Source: an uncultured Granulosicoccaceae bacterium
GTDB lineage: Bacteria; Pseudomonadota; Gammaproteobacteria; Granulosicoccales; Granulosicoccaceae
NCBI GenBank assembly: GCA_937922015.1
Contig: CAKZVB010000041.1
Location: 1 to 64,000, forward strand
DNA: 64,000 nucleotides
Reading direction: 5' to 3'
Positions within the stretch are counted from its first letter, which is position 1; every line of letters begins with the position of its first letter. The notes beneath the pieces were generated by a model. That model saw only the letters and a program-made list of their open reading frames with translations. It did not search any database and was not told the origin of the DNA. Made by a program: the position numbers and the translations under genes. This document shows positions 61,999-64,000 of the stretch, piece by piece.

Positions 61999-64000
61999 AT
62001 GAAAAACCACTTTGCCTCCGCCGCCGCCATTTGCCTGATGGTGATGTGCCTGTTCGCACACCACAGCGCGTTCGCCAATGCTCACGCCAATAGAGACATC
62101 ATCAATTCTACACAAAGCGGCACCCTGCTGATGAAAAGTGCCAACGACAGCCTTTTTAAATCGGCGAAGCTACTGGACACCCGCGTGAACATTACCGTGG
62201 CTGGTATGCTGGCTCGCACGCAACTGAATCAATCGTTTAGTAACGACAGTGACCAGTGGCTGGAAGCGGTTTATGTCTTTCCCCTGCCAGACAACGCCAG
62301 CGTCGACAGTCTGACGATGACCATTGGAGAACGAACCATAAACGGCAGGATTCAAACACGTGAACAGGCCAGGAAAACCTACGATAGAGCAAAAAACACT
62401 GGCAGGAAAGCCAGCCTGCTGGAACAGCAAAGAGCCAACCTGTTTACCAGCCGTGTCGCCAACATCCCACCCGGTGAGAAAATCGAAATCACCATTGCCT
62501 TTCAATCACAGGTTCGTTACCTGGACGGCTCTTTCAGTTTGAATTTTCCACTCACTATTACGCCACGCTATATGCCCGGCCACCGTTTAAAAACCACGAT
62601 CAAGGCTGACACAGATCAGTCCTACCGCAGCACTGACAACGGCTGGGGGCAAGCCATCGAAAACAGGATCACTGCAGGCGATGAAATTACCCCGCCAATG
62701 GTCGCCACGGAGTTGGCAGCGGAGACAACAATTACAATTAATATTGACCCGGGCCTGCCTCTGGAGTCAGTTGTTAGCGGCTCACATGAGATTACTACCG
62801 TACAAAACGGCGACAGCTGGCAGGTACAACTGGCCAACACCAGAATACCTATGGACAGAGACTTTCAGCTGAGCTGGCACCCCATTGCCGGGCAAAGTCC
62901 GCACGCCGCTATCTTCCGGCAAGACAGACACAGCGACTCGGGTTCTGATTCCTACGCCTCTATTATGCTAATACCACCTCAGGATTTGTTTGAACACCAG
63001 ACAAGTCTGCGCGAAGTCATCTTTGTCATCGATACCTCGGGCTCTATGCAGGGCAATTCAATCAAACAAGCACGCAGCGCACTGCGCATGGGAATCGACA
63101 GACTAAGCGACCAGGATACTTTTAACGTCATTGAGTTCGACAATGACACACACACACTATATCCAACAGCGGTGGCAGCAACGCCGGAGAATCGCCAGCA
63201 CGCGATAAGCTGGGTATCAGCGCTCTATGCTGATGGTGGCACAGAGATCGGTGAGGCTATAGATACTGCACTTGCCACACAGACGCCGGATGCAAATCGA
63301 CTGCGGCAGGTTATTTTTATCACCGATGGCAGCGTAGGCAATGAAGAAGAAATTTTTCAACACATAGAACGCGATCTGAAAGACAGCCGATTATTTACTA
63401 TTGCTATTGGCTCTGCACCCAACACCTGGTTTATGCGCAAAGCTGCCGAACTGGGTCGGGGAAGTTATACCTCCATTGCACGAGACACCGAGGTCAGTGA
63501 AAAAATGCTTGAACTCTTTAACAAACTGGAGCGCCCGGTTCTCACCAATATTGCCCTGAACTGGCAAGGCGTCGGCCAACCCGAACTCTACCCCTCCACC
63601 ATTCCAGACCTCTATGCCGGTGAACCGGTGCTGGCCGATGCGCGTTGGAACAATAAAGTAGCCAGTGGAGAACTGATCATCAGCGGCTCACACAGCGGTC
63701 AACAATGGAAAAGGCACTTGTCGCTTGGCACGCCATCCGCCGATACCGAACAAGCAGACAGCCAGCTATACAAACTATGGGCACGGCGAAAAATAGAATC
63801 CCTGGAAGACAGTCTGCTATTCAACGCCGACCCCGGATACATAAAAAACGAAATCACATCCACTGCACTGGACTATGGTCTGGTAAGTAAATACACAAGT
63901 CTTGTCGCTGTTGAAGATATAGTCGAACGAGACCCACTGGCCACGCCACTGGCATCCGCCGCCGTGCCATCGGCAATGCCGTCCGGCAATACCATGCCAT
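61999..64000 (+). CDS. VIT/vWA protein, marine proteobacterial sortase-target type, 3' truncated
   Basis: Runs off the right edge; 667 codons visible. Signal peptide at 1-27 ends with SAFA. Residues 35-165 form a VIT domain (LDTRVNITVAGMLARTQLNQSF, VFPLPDNASVDSLTMTIG, TREQARKTYDRAK, NIPPGEKIEITIAFQ). A vWA domain follows with the MIDAS DTSGSMQG at D345 and TDGSVGNEE. ALDYGLVSKYTSLVAVE is shared by the sortase-target family. The C-terminal sorting signal and membrane segment are beyond the window. Likely surface-attached and metal-binding; ligand unknown. Confidence 0.85.
   Translation, partial: MKNHFASAAAICLMVMCLFAHHSAFANAHANRDIINSTQSGTLLMKSANDSLFKSAKLLDTRVNITVAGMLARTQLNQSFSNDSDQWLEAVYVFPLPDNASVDSLTMTIGERTINGRIQTREQARKTYDRAKNTGRKASLLEQQRANLFTSRVANIPPGEKIEITIAFQSQVRYLDGSFSLNFPLTITPRYMPGHRLKTTIKADTDQSYRSTDNGWGQAIENRITAGDEITPPMVATELAAETTITINIDPGLPLESVVSGSHEITTVQNGDSWQVQLANTRIPMDRDFQLSWHPIAGQSPHAAIFRQDRHSDSGSDSYASIMLIPPQDLFEHQTSLREVIFVIDTSGSMQGNSIKQARSALRMGIDRLSDQDTFNVIEFDNDTHTLYPTAVAATPENRQHAISWVSALYADGGTEIGEAIDTALATQTPDANRLRQVIFITDGSVGNEEEIFQHIERDLKDSRLFTIAIGSAPNTWFMRKAAELGRGSYTSIARDTEVSEKMLELFNKLERPVLTNIALNWQGVGQPELYPSTIPDLYAGEPVLADARWNNKVASGELIISGSHSGQQWKRHLSLGTPSADTEQADSQLYKLWARRKIESLEDSLLFNADPGYIKNEITSTALDYGLVSKYTSLVAVEDIVERDPLATPLASAAVPSAMPSGNTMP

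Overview
The window looks like chromosomal DNA of a marine gammaproteobacterium. The evidence is the nudJ-mnmA-hflD order, the hfq-hflX / hflK-hflC-DUF2065-hisZ-purA block, the rpsF-rpsR-DUF2232-rplI-dnaB-alr block, and a VIT/vWA protein of the marine proteobacterial sortase-target type at the right edge. A Granulosicoccus-like or other deep-branching Chromatiales relative is my best guess, but that is inference. Many genes appear to begin with TTG or GTG. I found no insertion sequence, phage, integrase or CRISPR array.

Layout. 1-2.2 kb: a general porin (cut by the left edge, minus strand) and a divergent LysR regulator. 2.2-4.7 kb: nudJ, mnmA, hflD. 4.7-9.7 kb: an LpxO-like lipid A hydroxylase, an OmpA-type coiled-coil envelope protein with an internal duplication, glucokinase and a methyltransferase. 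9.9-13.6 kb: an exported DUF1800/DUF1501 pair in which the DUF1800 protein carries a large insertion with a CBM60-like calcium-binding motif. 13.9-19 kb: a YdjM-type membrane hydrolase, a PaaI thioesterase, a glutathione transferase, an FKBP prolyl isomerase and a non-pyrrolysine MttB-family methyltransferase. 19.3-29.2 kb (minus strand): galU, alr, dnaB, rplI, DUF2232, rpsR, rpsF, rlmB, rnr. 29.4 kb: tRNA-Leu(CAG) with a near-consensus promoter. 29.7-36.3 kb (minus strand): purA, hisZ, DUF2065, hflC, hflK, hflX, hfq. 36.7-45.1 kb (plus strand): a propionyl-CoA module (prpE, pccB, pccA, methylmalonyl-CoA epimerase), then a PcaF-like thiolase and an agmatinase-family ureohydrolase. 45.7-49.9 kb: small proteins (an unrecognised 125-residue protein, a cold-shock protein, an unrecognised 89-residue protein with an inverted repeat over its start), glmS and a degenerate receiver-like protein. 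49.9-51 kb: a PhoD-like phosphatase.

51.1-60.7 kb is the least ordinary region. It holds a Tm-1-like ATP-binding protein translationally coupled to a trimethylamine-dehydrogenase-type flavoprotein, a second flavoprotein of the dimethylglycine/N-methylproline demethylase type, a type Ic aminotransferase, a quaternary-amine-type Rieske oxygenase, a glutathione transferase and an EamA transporter. Together these look like a pathway for oxidative demethylation of a methylated amine or betaine, with nitrogen recovery. The substrate is not determined by the sequence. The window ends with a MipA/OmpV outer-membrane protein and the truncated VIT/vWA protein, whose partner sortase should lie just past the right edge.
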